In this document: positions 17,305 through 26,743 of the stretch, in pieces
Layout: each line of letters begins with the position of its first letter
Position numbering within the stretch: the stretch's first letter is position 1
Assembly (NCBI GenBank): GCA_905235305.1
Contig: CAJOLC010000005.1
Coordinates: 1-64,000 of the forward strand
DNA: 64,000 nt
Direction of reading: 5' to 3'
DNA from: an uncultured Bacteroidaceae bacterium
Lineage (GTDB): Bacteria > Bacteroidota > Bacteroidia > Bacteroidales > Bacteroidaceae
The notes under the pieces: generated by a model
Databases searched by the model: none
Seen by the model: the letters and a program-made list of their open reading frames with translations, nothing else
Told to the model about the DNA's origin: nothing
Made by a program: the position numbers and the translations under genes

Positions 17305-17340
17305 GACTCCGGCCGGAAGAGCCATACCCATAGAAATCTA

Positions 17341-17478
17341 TTGGTGTCCGGTAAATAGCGGCCGGTAAGCCCCAGTTGTTTATAATGTGACGTTTAATTA
17401 GTCCTACAGTCGCGTAGCCAATAGGGACGCGTCGCACTGAGCAAAGGGACGCGTCGCTATGGACATAGCGACGCGTCG
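17341..17478 (-). repeat. 22-bp array element C (GACGCGTC family) with conserved tail
   Basis: Three 22-base units lie at 17412, 17434 and 17456, each ending GACGCGTC. The adjoining approximately 70 bases (17341-17411) match the tail of the array at 56909-57092 in the opposite orientation, including CACATTATAAACAA and TTACCGGA. Between the convergent mlaD-like and DUF4965 genes I see nothing else in this gap. Confidence 0.85.
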
Positions 17479-17585
17479 TTCTTACAAACATCTCTGAAGG
17501 GGCCCTGCTGAAGGCGCCAGGATGTCAGCCCACATCAAGGTGCAGGCCCTTTATTCTTTCTCGACTTTTACGAAAAGCTGCAGCT

Positions 17586-20093
17586 TCACAGGGTCTTGTT
17601 CATCAGGACTCTCATCCAGTAGCCACCGATGACGCTGCGTGCCTTGAAGCCTTCCTTGAGTCCGGTTTTCGTGTCGTGCCAGTCGGAGATAGGCACGCGG
17701 CTGTCTGTCTCGTTGATGTACTTGTAGAGAGGGTCGACGAAGGCCTGGAAATCCTTATCGGTGTCGGCCATCGCTGCGCTCCACATGATCCAGTCGCTCT
17801 TCGTGTAGTCCTTGCGGACGTCAAGCGGCAGGCCGTACTTGTTCTGCTTTTTCAGGTAGTACTTTATCTCGGTCTGCATGGCATTGTTTGGGATGATGTG
17901 GGTCTGCCAGAGCTTATCCCAGACCATGTTGTACTTCTGACTCCAGGTGTCGGCTCCTGCGCCGTAGGCCAGTTCGTAGTGGTCCTTCACCTTTGTCTCC
18001 TTCTCCCATGCGGCTGCCATCTCCTTTGCCTTGGCGTTGTATCTCTCGTAGATGTCGCCGAGTCCTTTCATCTTGGCAAGTTCGGCATAGCCTGCCACGC
18101 CCATGATGGCCTTGATGGCAAGGTTGCAGTTACCTGCCCAGTGGCCCGCGAAGTCGTCAGTGCAGAGCTGGTTGGCGGGGTGAAGTCCGTTCTCGACAAG
18201 GTAGTCTGCCCATGTGGTGATGATGTCCCAGTACTTGTCGACGTAGGTCGTGTTTCCCTCCAGCTTGCATATTTGTGTGGCGAGGGTAATCATGTTGCCG
18301 GCTTCTTCAAGAGGCATGTCGCCTCCATAGACCTGTCCGTTGGCTTTGGGATACTGCCCGAGGTCGTGAGCGGCAAAGGGCTTGGTCCATCGGCCGGAAA
18401 GACTGTAGTCGAAGATGGACGTCATCATGCCCTTCTGGAGTTCCGGGTTGTAGCAGAGGTAGAGAGGTGCCTCGGGATAAGTGAGGTCGACGGTATTGAC
18501 GCAGCCATTGGAGTTGTTTTCCTTCGAGAAGAAAAGCACGTTGCCTTTGTCGTCGCGGAAGAGCTTGTGGGCAGCGTTGACATGGCGATAGGAACCGGAG
18601 AGAATCTCTGCATACTTCACACCACCTGCTGCGAGGGCGTCGTCGTAGATAGTCTTGTCTTGCTGGCGGCAGCGTTGCATGATGTTTGCATAGTTGTTCT
18701 TCATGCGGTCGAACATGTTGAATATACTTACGCTGCCTTCGTGAGCCCAGTATGCTTTGTAGCGTTTGTAGAAGTATTCTATGTCCCAGACTTCATCGTA
18801 ACCAATCATGGCGAAGCTGCTTGCCGTGTCTGTCGAACCGAAGTCATGCACGTAGGCAAGTGTGGGCATAAGCGACGGGTCATGACTCGTCACGGAACGT
18901 TCCCCGCGAGGCAGGTTGCCGTTTGCCACGAATTGCATGCGGATGTCGTCATCGCCGGCAATGCAGACCCTTCCATTTGCGCCGGATAAGTAGACGTAAC
19001 CCCAGTCGATGCAGATGCCGTCGCCCGTCTTGGCGAGTATCGGCTGCTCGATGGTGCCGGACTTGATGTACTGTGTGCCGTTCTCGAAGACGCGTGTGGA
19101 GACAGTCGGTTGCTGAATCTTGTTGACAGCCATCTGCGGCGTAAGAGAGACGAAGAACTTCACGTCGTGTCTCCTGCCGTCGGCGGAACGCACCTGGTAG
19201 GATATGTAGTTGATAGGAGCCGACAGGAGGTCGTAGTCGTCGATGATGTGTGGTGCGGTGAAGACGACGTCGAGCTCGACAGGTCCGCAGGCGAATGTAT
19301 AGTAGGTGTTGCAGGCAAGGACGTCAACACTCTTCTGGGTTGCTGTTTGAATCTTGTCGTTACCTTTGGCGATGTTGCGGACGATGCCGAAATCAATCAG
19401 TGCGCCACCCGTCTTGTTGTAGCAGTGGACTGCAAAGACGTTCTTTCCTTCCTTCAGGAGTTTCGACTTCTCACCGTCGAGCCTTACGGTGACGCCATCC
19501 ACGTAGTCCATGATGCCTGTGGCAGCTTCCTGCCCGTTGATGTAAATCTCGCAGGCATCGTCGTGCGAGAAGAGGAGGTAGAGGTCGCCCTTGATGTCAT
19601 CGGAAGTCAGCTCAACTGTGCGACGGAGCCATATGTGGTCGTCTTCTTTCGTCCAAGAAGTGCCTATGTGCTCGTAGTTGTCCGAACCGAAAGCACCTTT
19701 GCCGCTCTGCCACGAGGCATCGTTGAAGTCGGGTTTCATCCAGTCGGCCGAGGGCTTCTGACTGGTGAAACGAGCTTCCCAATCGGATTGATAGGACGTG
19801 GGGACGACTGTTTCCATGATTGTCTTCTGGGCAGAACCCATCCAGCGATAGGTCGTGCCGTCCACGTAGAGCAGTCCTTCCAGGGGTTTTTCGTCGTTTG
19901 TCCAGTGGCGAGTACTGCCGTCGGTGAGTTTGTCGTAAGGACTCCACACGGAAAAGTATGGGTCGCTCACGAGCAGTGGAACGCTGGGCAGACGCAGGTC
20001 GGTCGGTTTGTACGGCTTGAAGAACTCGGCATTCTGTGCCAGTCCACTTGTCGCAATAGCTGCAAGTACGAGTGAAAGAACGGTCTTTTTCAT
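17586..20093 (-). CDS. exported DUF4965/DUF1793 (glutaminase A-like) protein
   Basis: The 835-residue protein has a signal peptide (MKKTVLSLVLAAIATSGLAQ). An N-terminal block (SVPLLVSDPYFSVWSPYDKL, DEKPLEGLLYVDG) matches the DUF4964/DUF5127 part of this family. A jelly-roll segment (about 105-245, WLRRTVELTSDDIKGDLYLLFSHDDACEIYING) resembles the galactose-binding module of glycosidases. The C-terminal (alpha/alpha) helical part (ITTWADYLVENG, DDFAGHWAGNCNLAIKAI) matches DUF4965 and DUF1793. Fungal relatives are annotated as glutaminases; the bacterial function is not proven and may be glycoside hydrolysis. The start used is MKKTV rather than an ATG nine codons upstream. Confidence 0.78.
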   Translation of the reverse strand: MKKTVLSLVLAAIATSGLAQNAEFFKPYKPTDLRLPSVPLLVSDPYFSVWSPYDKLTDGSTRHWTNDEKPLEGLLYVDGTTYRWMGSAQKTIMETVVPTSYQSDWEARFTSQKPSADWMKPDFNDASWQSGKGAFGSDNYEHIGTSWTKEDDHIWLRRTVELTSDDIKGDLYLLFSHDDACEIYINGQEAATGIMDYVDGVTVRLDGEKSKLLKEGKNVFAVHCYNKTGGALIDFGIVRNIAKGNDKIQTATQKSVDVLACNTYYTFACGPVELDVVFTAPHIIDDYDLLSAPINYISYQVRSADGRRHDVKFFVSLTPQMAVNKIQQPTVSTRVFENGTQYIKSGTIEQPILAKTGDGICIDWGYVYLSGANGRVCIAGDDDIRMQFVANGNLPRGERSVTSHDPSLMPTLAYVHDFGSTDTASSFAMIGYDEVWDIEYFYKRYKAYWAHEGSVSIFNMFDRMKNNYANIMQRCRQQDKTIYDDALAAGGVKYAEILSGSYRHVNAAHKLFRDDKGNVLFFSKENNSNGCVNTVDLTYPEAPLYLCYNPELQKGMMTSIFDYSLSGRWTKPFAAHDLGQYPKANGQVYGGDMPLEEAGNMITLATQICKLEGNTTYVDKYWDIITTWADYLVENGLHPANQLCTDDFAGHWAGNCNLAIKAIMGVAGYAELAKMKGLGDIYERYNAKAKEMAAAWEKETKVKDHYELAYGAGADTWSQKYNMVWDKLWQTHIIPNNAMQTEIKYYLKKQNKYGLPLDVRKDYTKSDWIMWSAAMADTDKDFQAFVDPLYKYINETDSRVPISDWHDTKTGLKEGFKARSVIGGYWMRVLMNKTL

Positions 20094-20158
20094 AATTCGT
20101 ATAGTTTTTCGGTTAGACAATATCTTATTTAAATCTCTTATTTCCTTAATTCCTCATT

Positions 20159-21556
20159 TTAGTATGCGTTCTCTTCTCCGGTGAAGGCGTTGCAGATGGT
20201 CTTGAAGATGATGAAGAGGTCGAGGGCGAAGCTCCAGTGCTCGATGTACCAGATGTCCTTCTTCACGCGTCCTTCCATCTGCCATAGTTCAGAGGTCTCT
20301 CCGCGGAACCCTGTAACTTGTGCGTAGCCTGTTATGCCAGGTTTTGCGAGGTGACGTATCATGTAGCTTCCGATGAGCTCACGATACTGTGCAGTGTGCT
20401 TGAGCATGTGTGGGCGCGGACCAACGATGCTCATGCTTCCCTGCCATACATTGATGAACTGCGGCAGCTCGTCTATGCTCGTGCGACGCATGAACTCTCC
20501 GATGCGCGTCTTTCGAGGGTCGTCTTTTGTGGCTTGAACTTCATCGCTGTCTGTGTTGACCCGCATCGAGCGGAACTTATAGCAATAGAATTCCTTGCCG
20601 TTCAGTCCGGAACGTTTTTGCCTGAAGACGACCGGTCCGGGCGAACTCAGCTTGATGAGCAAACCGAATATAATGTATATGAAAGGGAAGATGGTCAGGA
20701 GGAAGACGGTAGAGACAGTCAGGTCGAACGTGCGCTTCAGGATGCGATTACCTGGCAACGATAGCGGTTCGTTGTGTAGACGGAAGACAGGTGTGCCGTC
20801 CATTATGGAGATTGCCATCGTGTGCCGTTGATAGTTGAATGAATCAGGGATGTGATTATATCGGACCATATTCTGCGCACACGCCAGTATAATCTGGTTG
20901 ATCAACTCGTTTCTGGCAGAAGGCAGAAGGCAGAAGACTTGGTGCGGCGGCTGACGTTCGATGTAGTTCAAGGCCATTTCCGGTGTGCCGAGATAGTTGT
21001 TCTCGGTCACATCCTTGCGTTCCCTATCTGCGAAATAGCCCTTGACGATGTATCCCGTTGTGGTGTCGTGTTCCATCGTCTTGTATAGTTCGCTGGCAAC
21101 ATTGATGTTCCCGATGAAGATGACACTCATGGTGTTGCGGCCCCGTTTGCGATAAAACTTGATGCATTGCCTCAGAAGCCAGCGATATAGACTGATGAAG
21201 ATGATGATGAATCCGTAGAATGGCAGCATGAAGTTCCATGTCATCAGGGGCCAGCGGAACACCCACATTACCATGAGACTCAGCAGAACAAAGAGCGTCA
21301 GACTCTTTAAAAGGCTGCGCAGTAACTGGTCGCCGCGCACGAAGCGGTCATAAATGTGGTGGTGGCTCTGCAGGTCGCACAGCGCATATACCAAGGTCAT
21401 GAGCAGCATCAGGCGTTTGTAGTGGGGCGTTGTGATGTTGCCCATGTGCTGATATGTGAAGGACATCACCAGTAGGGCTGCGTTGAGTGCCAGCAGCTCA
21501 CCTGTCAGGATGAACCATCGGATGCTTCCGTCGGAGGTTTTGTTTGCTTTTACCAT
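20159..21556 (-). CDS. undecaprenyl-phosphate sugar phosphotransferase (WcaJ/WbaP type)
   Basis: This enzyme should start repeat-unit synthesis by moving a sugar-1-phosphate to undecaprenyl phosphate at the inner membrane. Four N-terminal membrane helices (to about 120) precede a nucleotide-binding-like domain ([17 protein letters not shown]). A fifth hydrophobic segment ([20 protein letters not shown]) and the catalytic domain follow, with [33 protein letters not shown] and VGPRPH. Length 465 is normal for polyisoprenyl-phosphate hexose-1-phosphate transferases. Which sugar it uses cannot be told. It is the last gene of the polysaccharide cluster. Confidence 0.92.
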   Translation of the reverse strand: MVKANKTSDGSIRWFILTGELLALNAALLVMSFTYQHMGNITTPHYKRLMLLMTLVYALCDLQSHHHIYDRFVRGDQLLRSLLKSLTLFVLLSLMVMWVFRWPLMTWNFMLPFYGFIIIFISLYRWLLRQCIKFYRKRGRNTMSVIFIGNINVASELYKTMEHDTTTGYIVKGYFADRERKDVTENNYLGTPEMALNYIERQPPHQVFCLLPSARNELINQIILACAQNMVRYNHIPDSFNYQRHTMAISIMDGTPVFRLHNEPLSLPGNRILKRTFDLTVSTVFLLTIFPFIYIIFGLLIKLSSPGPVVFRQKRSGLNGKEFYCYKFRSMRVNTDSDEVQATKDDPRKTRIGEFMRRTSIDELPQFINVWQGSMSIVGPRPHMLKHTAQYRELIGSYMIRHLAKPGITGYAQVTGFRGETSELWQMEGRVKKDIWYIEHWSFALDLFIIFKTICNAFTGEENAY

Positions 21557-21740
21557 GGTGGTTTGTAGTGTCTGCTTATAAGGATTCTAAGGCTGAATTG
21601 GCGGGGACTGCATGTGAATGCCTCGGATGTCTCTCGTGTAAAGCCGTAATTTCTCTGGAGAACTTATCACTGGTCATGCGGGAAGAGGAAGTGCGCGACT
21701 CGTCTGCGTATGTTTCCGGCATTTCTTCACCGTTCGGGCG

Positions 21741-22820
21741 TTACAGGTAGCCGTTGGAAAGCCTCCAGAGGTATTGTGAAATTCGGTAGACGGGATGCCA
21801 GAGGACTTCCCTCGGGTACTGTCCGATGAGTCGCCAACTCCAGCGTGTTCCCCACGTCAGTCGTTTCCAGCGGCTCATCTTCTCCCAGTTGCCGACGCGA
21901 TCGTCGGCGTGACCAAAGTTGCCGGCACGCATCACTTCGCTCAGCAGGAAACGTCCGCGGCGCTCGTTTCTCTCGGTCAGCATGTGTTCTTCTGGCAAGG
22001 CGAAGACTTCCCCAAGCACCCACATCAGGGCTTTGCAGAAGTCCAGGAGCCCGAGGTCTCTGATGACGGGCAAGACTTTCTGCCGGAGACTGTCCGGGCC
22101 TGGCGTGACGAGCTTGGTGCAGAGATAGTAGTAGTCCAGCAACTGCCTCAGTCCGATGCCTTCGTAGAAGAGGTGGCGGTAGATGTGGCTTAGTTGGAAC
22201 ACCAGGTTCATCTCGTCGTTCGGGATGCAGATGGTGCCTTCGTCGGGCAGCTCCACTTGCTTCGGATCGCGCAGCTGCTCACGGAAGTAGCGCTGCATCC
22301 TGCGGTCCTTGAAGGGGTCGTATAGGAAGCTTGGCAGGAAGTGGACCTCAATGGCTGTGTCCTTTCTGACGGGAAACTCCATCTCGATGCGTGTCACCTC
22401 CAGCTTTGGAAAGCGACTCCGGATGTAGTTTGCTATCTTCTTGCGGTCGCCGTCGAGCCAGATGTCAATGTCGCCGGGCATACGAAGCAGCGGGTCTGGG
22501 TAGAGTAGGGCGTTGCCTTGTCCTTTGAGGATGACGTTCCTGTAGCCAAGAGTTTCCCATTTCCTGCTCACCCAGGCAGTGTCGTGATTGAGGCGCTTGT
22601 TGTCGCTGATGATTTTCTGGACAGAAGCAAGCCAGTCGACTATCATCTGATGTGGCGGCTTCTGCTCTGCCGTCAGCCGACAAAGCCCTTCGTACATGAC
22701 GCCCAGCAGGGTCTGTTCTTTCGCCATCTCGTAGATGTCGTGCCATTCCTCCTTGGAAGGTGTGTGGCTGAGCGACTGCTGCCGACCGATGGCAATGCGT
22801 ATGAGTTCAAAGAAAAGCAT
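21741..22820 (-). CDS. predicted nucleotidyltransferase (NTP_transf_5 family)
   Basis: The 359-residue protein carries KGQGNALLYPDPLLRMPGDI followed by DIWLDG at about 99-123, the GD(I)D(I)W core of the NTP_transf_5 fold, plus a following helical region. Biochemistry of the family is unknown; members often lie in polysaccharide clusters or near PqqD-type cassettes. It sits between the initiating transferase and the WbuC cupin on the same strand, so a role in glycan assembly is plausible but unproven. Confidence 0.75.
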   Translation of the reverse strand: MLFFELIRIAIGRQQSLSHTPSKEEWHDIYEMAKEQTLLGVMYEGLCRLTAEQKPPHQMIVDWLASVQKIISDNKRLNHDTAWVSRKWETLGYRNVILKGQGNALLYPDPLLRMPGDIDIWLDGDRKKIANYIRSRFPKLEVTRIEMEFPVRKDTAIEVHFLPSFLYDPFKDRRMQRYFREQLRDPKQVELPDEGTICIPNDEMNLVFQLSHIYRHLFYEGIGLRQLLDYYYLCTKLVTPGPDSLRQKVLPVIRDLGLLDFCKALMWVLGEVFALPEEHMLTERNERRGRFLLSEVMRAGNFGHADDRVGNWEKMSRWKRLTWGTRWSWRLIGQYPREVLWHPVYRISQYLWRLSNGYL

Positions 22821-22864
22821 CGTATGTGATGAGTGGAATGTCGGGTTGTCTGATAGATAGGACG

Positions 22865-23260
22865 TTATGTCGACAGGATGTCTTCCTCGCGTCGAGGCTC
22901 GAAGGGACCGTCCTTCGCCTCAAAGAGAATCGTCCCCGGTTCAAGGCATTCCAGCGTGTGCCACATGCCAGCCGGTATGTTCATTGCAGAAGGCTCCGTG
23001 CCTGCTCTCAGGAAGACGCACTCCGTCACGTTTCCTTCATCGTCGAAGAACATCTCCTTGACGCTACCGCGAAGCATGATGACCGTCTCGCATGTGTGTG
23101 GATGGCGGTGGATTGGCACCTGAGTGCCAGGCTCCAGAGCATTGAGCATCCGCTGACTCTGGTCGGCAGGCGACGTCCGCAAGTCGTAGTTCATGCGCAG
23201 GCGTCCGCAGGTCTTTGCCTCCAGGCTCAGTGCATCCAGTATTTCCGATGTCAGTGTCAT
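22865..23260 (-). CDS. WbuC-family cupin metalloprotein
   Basis: A single cupin domain of 131 residues carries the motif HRHPHTCETVIMLRG (His-rich metal site) and a second motif ending in PAGMWHTLE. WbuC proteins recur in O-antigen clusters, but their reaction is not known; sugar modification is assumed from context. It lies 20 bases downstream of the wecG-like gene with which it is probably co-transcribed. Confidence 0.85.
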   Translation of the reverse strand: MTLTSEILDALSLEAKTCGRLRMNYDLRTSPADQSQRMLNALEPGTQVPIHRHPHTCETVIMLRGSVKEMFFDDEGNVTECVFLRAGTEPSAMNIPAGMWHTLECLEPGTILFEAKDGPFEPRREEDILST

Positions 23261-23280
23261 AATGTTACCTTTGGTTGTCT

Positions 23281-24075
23281 TCAGTTCATTCTGACGTCCA
23301 GCCCTTCCGCAGAAGGAATGGCAGATGTCTTTTCATTATATATATAATGTAGGAACATCGCGTTGCCGATGATGTAGCGTCGCCACATCCGCCGCGGCTC
23401 CATCAGCAGACGGTAGAGCCATTCAAGCGAGTTCCTCTGCCACCACAGCGGTGCCCGCTTCACGGTGCCTGCATAGAAGTCGAACACCGCACCGATAGTT
23501 CCGCAGTGACAATGGATGTCGAGTTCCTGCCAATGACTGTAGGCCCACTTCTCTTGTTTTGGTGCCGTCATGCCAATCCACAGCAGATCCGGGTCGGCAT
23601 CGTTGATGGCCTTTATCATTGTCCTGTTGTCTTCCTCCGAGAATTCCAGCTTGTAGGGCGGTGAAAAGGTCACGATCTCAAGGTTCGGATAGTCTCTCGC
23701 CGCCCGTTTCCGGATGAGCGACAGCACCTTTTCGCTCGACCCGAGGAACATGACCTTCCCCTTTTTCATTCCTTCATTCTTGCATTCTTTCATTTTCGAG
23801 TCGAGACGGTTCATCTCGAAAGTAAACAAGTCCCATCCCGCAATCCTTTCCTTCGGCCGACTTTCTGCTTTCAACCATCTGCACGCCTTCACAATGCCAG
23901 CCCCGTCAGGAATTAGGTAGTCCCCGCCCTTGAGAGCCTCGGCAAACGCATCATCCTTCTGCGCCGTGTTGAAAGAATGGGCATTTATGGTGTTGATGAG
24001 TGCCTTGCCATCAGGAATCCCACGGAGTTCTGCCATGGACGGCACGATGCGAAGAGTCTTCAGTCTGAGTGACAT
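23281..24075 (-). CDS. WecG/TagA/CpsF-family glycosyltransferase (GT26)
   Basis: The protein would add a sugar (ManNAc or its uronate in characterised members) to a lipid-linked precursor. Family blocks are INTINAHSFNTAQKD, YLIPDGAGIVKACRWL, ERIAGWDLF, VMFLGSSEKV, LLWIGMTAPKQEKW, and GTIGAVFDFYAGTVKRAPLWWQ near the end. At 264 residues it is slightly long because residues 93-107 are encoded by a simple repeat. The start overlaps the acyltransferase remnant upstream by 65 bases. Confidence 0.9.
   Translation of the reverse strand: MSLRLKTLRIVPSMAELRGIPDGKALINTINAHSFNTAQKDDAFAEALKGGDYLIPDGAGIVKACRWLKAESRPKERIAGWDLFTFEMNRLDSKMKECKNEGMKKGKVMFLGSSEKVLSLIRKRAARDYPNLEIVTFSPPYKLEFSEEDNRTMIKAINDADPDLLWIGMTAPKQEKWAYSHWQELDIHCHCGTIGAVFDFYAGTVKRAPLWWQRNSLEWLYRLLMEPRRMWRRYIIGNAMFLHYIYNEKTSAIPSAEGLDVRMN
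23759..23796 (-). repeat. 8-bp simple repeat in frame inside wecG
   Basis: Roughly four 8-base steps on the theme TTCATTCT lie here, the reverse complement of the ATGAAAGA array at 2124-2155. They encode SKMKECKNEGMKKGK between the substrate-binding part and the VMFLG strand. Confidence 0.65.
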
Positions 24076-24379
24076 GATTCAGAATTAGTTGTGTGTGTTG
24101 TATAATCAATTCTATAGCATTGTCGTAGGTGTCCATTATGAGAAGAGGAACACCGATTCCGAACAGCAAATACATTGCTGCCAGCAATGCGTTTGCGCCA
24201 GTTCGGTAGGTGTAGAGCATTGCCGACATGTTCAAGTCCGTTCCAAGTCCCACGATGTCTATCAGTTTTGTGCAAAGGAAGAAACTAGCTATGTGCAGAG
24301 CCATGATGTAGAGCAACTTTCTTCCGATGTAGGTAAGGACCGTCGTGACACTTTTCAGTCGCTCGATTTTCTTGGACAT
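24011..24379 (-). pseudogene. C-terminal remnant of an acyltransferase-3-like membrane protein
   Basis: The 122-codon frame contains two or three hydrophobic helices (YIGRKLLYIMALHIASFFLC, LLAAMYLLFGIGVPLLIM). The spacing of the H-bearing helix resembles the last part of acyltransferase 3/fucose acetylase proteins of about 330-350 residues. The N-terminal two thirds, with the catalytic His, are missing, and the 3' end overlaps wecG by 65 bases. I read it as a relic of a lost O-acetyltransferase; an independent small membrane protein is the alternative. Confidence 0.55.
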
Positions 24380-24402
24380 GAACAGGACGAATTAGGTGAC
24401 TT

Positions 24403-25599
24403 TTATGAGAAATGCTCGTGATCTTTTGGGGAATCTATACTATTTGCGAGTTGATTATAGGTGTCGATTAATATCTTGTATATGGCTTCTCTGGAGTATT
24501 CGTTACATGCTTTCGTATAACCTGCTTCTCCGAATTGCCGACACATTCTGTTGTCAAGATAAAGTTTTTTGATGGCATCACTTAGTTGCTGCGTATCTCC
24601 AGGTTTTACTAAAAAGCCGTGAATACCATTATTGATAATGGACGGCATTGCTCCTATGTCAGTCGTGATAATTGGTCGCTTCAACAACATTCCTCTTGTA
24701 ATGACATTAGGAAATCCCTCATACCATTTACTTGGGACGACAATTATTTTGGACTTTAAGTATAGCTCATTCAACTTGTCTCCCTTGACGAAGCCAAGGA
24801 ACTCCACATTGTTCGGGCAGTCGGATGGCATGACAAACTTCTGGTCAACACTCCCCGCCACTTTGAATGGCAAGGTTGGGTTCAGTCTGGCTGCTTCAAT
24901 AAATTCATTTATACCTTTTTCCGTGCTTACACGTCCCACGAAACTTACATATTCCCCGATGCTGTCATTATATTCTATTCTGATTTCCGGACAGATACCT
25001 GGCAGAATAACTAACTTTTCAGCCGACAATCCTTGTTGAATGAACTTCAGCTTCTGAAATTCGGACTGTACGATAAATCTGTCAACGTTGTTGATTATGT
25101 TTCCGGAAACTCTCGAATAGTAATTGCGCAAGGCGTAACCTATACTTTTCGTCAAACTTTCTTCGCAGTTGTTTGTGATGCAATGCCATTCTTTGCCGCC
25201 AAAACATCTTTCACAGACAATACCATTAGGAGAAAAACATAACCCATTCGGGCAGAAGAGTCGGTAATTCGGACAACGCATGACGACTGGTATGCCACGT
25301 TCCTTGATGGGTTTGAAGATGGAGGATGACAGTAATGGGTAGAGGTTCTGTACTTGTACGATGTCAGGCTTGTAGTCGTTCAATATCTTTGCCAGCTTTC
25401 TTGCACTCAGAGGATTATATATTCCAGTGAAGAATGCTTTAACAGGTCCGAACCCGCTGCGTATTTCGTCTGAACTACGGTTAAACCATCTCACCTCATG
25501 TCCGTGCTCTTCAAGAAGGCTTGCCAACTCCCGAGATGCATGTTCTTCACCAGAAGGTTTTTTGTCACTATATGAATTATGTATGAAGAGTATTCTCAT
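24403..25599 (-). CDS. glycosyltransferase family 4 protein
   Basis: The 398 residues form a GT-B fold: an N-terminal MRILFIHNSYSDKKPSGEE loop and the donor-binding C-terminal half with FVGRVSTEKGINEFIEAA, VVPSKWYEGFPNVITRGMLL and FLVKPGDTQQLSDAI. A Cys-rich segment (CPNYRLFCPNGLCF, CERCFGG) between the domains recurs in a subgroup of these enzymes and could bind a metal. The sugar is unknown. Its ATG overlaps the stop of a 52-codon frame upstream (ATGA). Confidence 0.9.
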   Translation of the reverse strand: MRILFIHNSYSDKKPSGEEHASRELASLLEEHGHEVRWFNRSSDEIRSGFGPVKAFFTGIYNPLSARKLAKILNDYKPDIVQVQNLYPLLSSSIFKPIKERGIPVVMRCPNYRLFCPNGLCFSPNGIVCERCFGGKEWHCITNNCEESLTKSIGYALRNYYSRVSGNIINNVDRFIVQSEFQKLKFIQQGLSAEKLVILPGICPEIRIEYNDSIGEYVSFVGRVSTEKGINEFIEAARLNPTLPFKVAGSVDQKFVMPSDCPNNVEFLGFVKGDKLNELYLKSKIIVVPSKWYEGFPNVITRGMLLKRPIITTDIGAMPSIINNGIHGFLVKPGDTQQLSDAIKKLYLDNRMCRQFGEAGYTKACNEYSREAIYKILIDTYNQLANSIDSPKDHEHFS

Positions 25600-25754
25600 T
25601 TAATCGTTTTTGAGGAAAATCTATCATTTAGCCATATATAGTACAGCTGTTCAAAGTAGTATGGTTTTTTTAGTTCGGAAACAGTAATGGGATAAGTCTC
25701 AAGTTCAAAGAAGAACTTATTGTTGTAGCTCACACCATAGTAGATAGTGCTCAT
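25596..25754 (-). CDS. small 52-residue protein or gene remnant
   Basis: The frame begins MSTIYYGVSYNNKFFF and ends NDRFSSKTIK. It is rich in aromatic residues (11 Tyr/Phe in the first 40). Its TGA overlaps the ATG of the following glycosyltransferase gene, a sign of translational coupling. I recognise no family. The 84 bases upstream separate it from the TupA-like gene without an extended frame. It may be the C-terminal end of a lost cluster gene rather than a functional small protein. Confidence 0.4.
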   Translation of the reverse strand: MSTIYYGVSYNNKFFFELETYPITVSELKKPYYFEQLYYIWLNDRFSSKTIK

Positions 25755-25837
25755 GGTTTATGCCCGGAGATTACTTGATAGTACCTATGTTTGCCACCAA
25801 ACGGATGAATTTATAGCTGAAATTCTATTTGCTTGTA

Positions 25838-26725
25838 TCATTTATGCCGTCTCTTCTCACTTGGCAGGGTTAGCATATCGCCAAACACTTTGTCCCAGTG
25901 AGTTGGTTCAAAGGGCATCATTCCGCTAAAATGATAGAGGGTAAGTTCTCCGAATAGCACTTTGTTCCCTATATCATAAAAGTCCACACGCATATGAGGA
26001 TATCCCTTCGACAACAGTTCGGCAGCCTTTTTCATCAAATCAAAGTTCTCTGGTTTAGCAGGTGTTATCGCTGCATGGTCGTGACCTTGACGGAAGGGTA
26101 GGTGATTGAAGTCGGCATCAAAGAAATCGAACTTAACTTCTGCACCAACTTTCTGTCGTTCGGTGGCCACAAAAAGTCCTTTCACCTTCCCGTCAAAACA
26201 AAAGAATTTGTAATCGGGCAAATCCATAATGTCAGGACGCGGCTCGATATATTCTTCTGCTAAAACCCGCTTGGTTACGTCCTTATATGGCCATTCACGC
26301 CAGATTTTATAGAGATCAGTTTTGAGGTTCTCATTCAGCTTCTCCATCGCCATTTTCTTATCAAACTTCCTTTTGTCTTGGCAAATCACTACACCATCAT
26401 TGCCGCCGCCATGTGTTGTTTTCAGTACAAACTGATTGGGCAATGAATCCCAATCTATATCTTCTGGTTTTTCCCAGACGCCTAATGTCGGAATCACATA
26501 TTCCTCACCGATGATGTCTGCCACATATTTCTTTACGGCATATTTATCTACCATCATGGTATATTCTGGCTTACGGTCATAAATTTTCAACCACTGCAAC
26601 TTTTCACTAAACGTCTGGGGATTTTCCCAACTTGGGAATCGTCCAAATGTTTTGTAAAATTTCAACGATAGGTATGGCTTGTCTGGAAGCAGACGAGCTA
26701 ATCTGACTAATATACTATTATTCAT
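25838..26725 (-). CDS. TupA-like ATP-grasp protein
   Basis: The 295-residue protein matches the ATPgrasp_TupA group in polysaccharide clusters: NPQTFSEKLQWLKIYDR, VDKYAVKKYVADIIG, FVLKTTHGGGNDGVVI (ATP loop), LAEEYIEPRP, DYKFFCFDGKVKGL and the Mg-site stretch MRVDFYD with FGELTLYHFSGM. TupA of Bacillus makes a glutamyl-type peptide bond on teichuronopeptide, so a ligase that decorates the glycan with an amino acid is the best guess. No direct evidence of substrate. Confidence 0.85.
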   Translation of the reverse strand: MNNSILVRLARLLPDKPYLSLKFYKTFGRFPSWENPQTFSEKLQWLKIYDRKPEYTMMVDKYAVKKYVADIIGEEYVIPTLGVWEKPEDIDWDSLPNQFVLKTTHGGGNDGVVICQDKRKFDKKMAMEKLNENLKTDLYKIWREWPYKDVTKRVLAEEYIEPRPDIMDLPDYKFFCFDGKVKGLFVATERQKVGAEVKFDFFDADFNHLPFRQGHDHAAITPAKPENFDLMKKAAELLSKGYPHMRVDFYDIGNKVLFGELTLYHFSGMMPFEPTHWDKVFGDMLTLPSEKRRHK

Positions 26726-26743
26726 GGGGTAAATACTTCTTTA

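Noticed and set aside
17676..18989. 437-codon open frame on the plus strand
   Set aside because: Antisense shadow of the DUF4965 gene, as is the frame at 19110-20075.
21576..21722. 48-codon frame on the minus strand between the sugar transferase and the nucleotidyltransferase genes
   Set aside because: No motif, Ser/Arg/His-rich low-information sequence and no coupling to its neighbours.
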